Below the pieces are notes generated by a model. The model searched no databases. It had not been told where the DNA came from and saw nothing but the letters and a program-made list of their open reading frames with translations. Shown here in pieces: positions 63,608 through 64,000 of a DNA stretch of 64,000 bases. Source of the stretch: Triplophysa rosa (taxonomy: Eukaryota > Chordata > Actinopteri > Cypriniformes > Nemacheilidae); assembly GCF_024868665.1 (NCBI RefSeq), contig NC_079913.1, positions 14,254,795 to 14,318,794 of the forward strand, written 5' to 3'. The translations under genes were made by a program, and so were the position numbers. How positions within the stretch are numbered: the stretch's first letter is position 1; each line of letters begins with the position of its first letter.

Positions 63608-63775
63608 TAGGGCTGGGTGATATTGACCAAAATTCATATCTCTATGTTTTTGATGAAAGGCAATATCCGATATGTATATCGATATTTTCTACAAAGTGGA
63701 ATAAATGTTTACTAGCAAGTTAAAGCCTCATGTGAGATGTCACAATCACCTTTATTAAAATGGTTTGTGAAAATC
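63608..63775. repeat. Left end of a DNA-transposon-like repeat
   Basis: agggctgggtgatattgacc and 'atatcgatatttt' resemble the hAT-type fish repeat that begins cagggctgggcgatat. The other end is not in the window. Confidence 0.5.
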
Positions 63776-63777
63776 TT

Positions 63778-64000
63778 AGAAGATCTTAGAATTAGAGTCT
63801 CGCATCCAATCATTATCTGAGGATAGTAAGAGTTTAACGACGATAGAAAACACTTTGGATGCGAGCAACATTAGCGCACACAGCTCGGTTCCGGTTGAAA
63901 ATCCCCCGCAGCTGGGAAACTTCGTGACTGTGAGACGGCGTAGTCGCAGGACAAAACATCACTCGACCGTTCCGATTACAGTCTCGAACAGGTTTGCCCC
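63778..64000 (+). pseudogene. Fragment of a LINE-like ORF1, open to window edge
   Basis: A frame without stop from about 63778 reads LELESRIQSLSEDSKSLTTI, a coiled-coil-like stretch, then NFVTVRRRSRRTKHHS and VSNRFAP at the edge, a pattern typical of the ORF1 of fish non-LTR retrotransposons. Too short to assign a clade; truncated by the window. Confidence 0.45.

Overview
The window looks like nuclear DNA of a ray-finned fish, probably a cypriniform; this is inference from TE content and gene structure. It shows small vertebrate exons with GT/AG introns, many DNA transposons (hAT, Tc1-like, TTAA- and TA-flanked MITEs), a tRNA-derived SINE, a Ngaro/DIRS-type tyrosine-recombinase retrotransposon and young LTR elements. 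No prokaryotic features are present.

Two host genes on the + strand can be recognised. (1) The 3' half of celsr1 (cadherin EGF LAG seven-pass G-type receptor 1) runs from 11115 to 38290 in 30 phase-consistent coding exons: end of the first laminin-G domain, EGF, second laminin-G, EGF repeats, laminin-type EGF, HormR, GAIN/GPS, seven transmembrane segments and a long cytoplasmic tail. Positions 1-11114 are the intron before these exons; the cadherin-repeat exons lie outside the window. (2) The first recognisable coding exon of gramd4 is at 46604-46811. CELSR1-GRAMD4 adjacency matches the human order on 22q13, which together with the tail sequence supports celsr1 over celsr2/3. The a/b fish paralogue cannot be settled from sequence alone.

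Layout: 1-11114, celsr1 intron with a hAT remnant, an intact DD37E Tc1-like transposon, a deleted Tc1 copy and several MITEs. 11115-39310, celsr1 exons and 3' UTR, with introns carrying MITEs, a solo LTR and a gag-only LTR element (24972-26780). 39310-46603, intergenic and putative gramd4 5' region, MITE rich. 46604-64000, gramd4 exon and a very large first intron. That intron contains a nested retroelement complex: gag-only LTR element 1 (50852-53675, with a 730-base assembly gap) and a minus-strand Ngaro element (about 53800-61557). The Ngaro is interrupted by gag-only LTR element 2 (54757-57389) and by a hAT element (58797-60019). A LINE-like ORF1 fragment runs off the right edge.

The most notable points are: alternative celsr1 C-termini, one ending in a class I PDZ ligand; a family of gag-only LTR elements whose proline-rich region is a 33-bp minisatellite open in several frames; a covarying hairpin next to their polypurine tract; a Ngaro-derived 67-bp segment inside LTR element 2 that matches its own insertion site; and a coding-intact DD37E transposon with an inverted/direct-repeat end structure.
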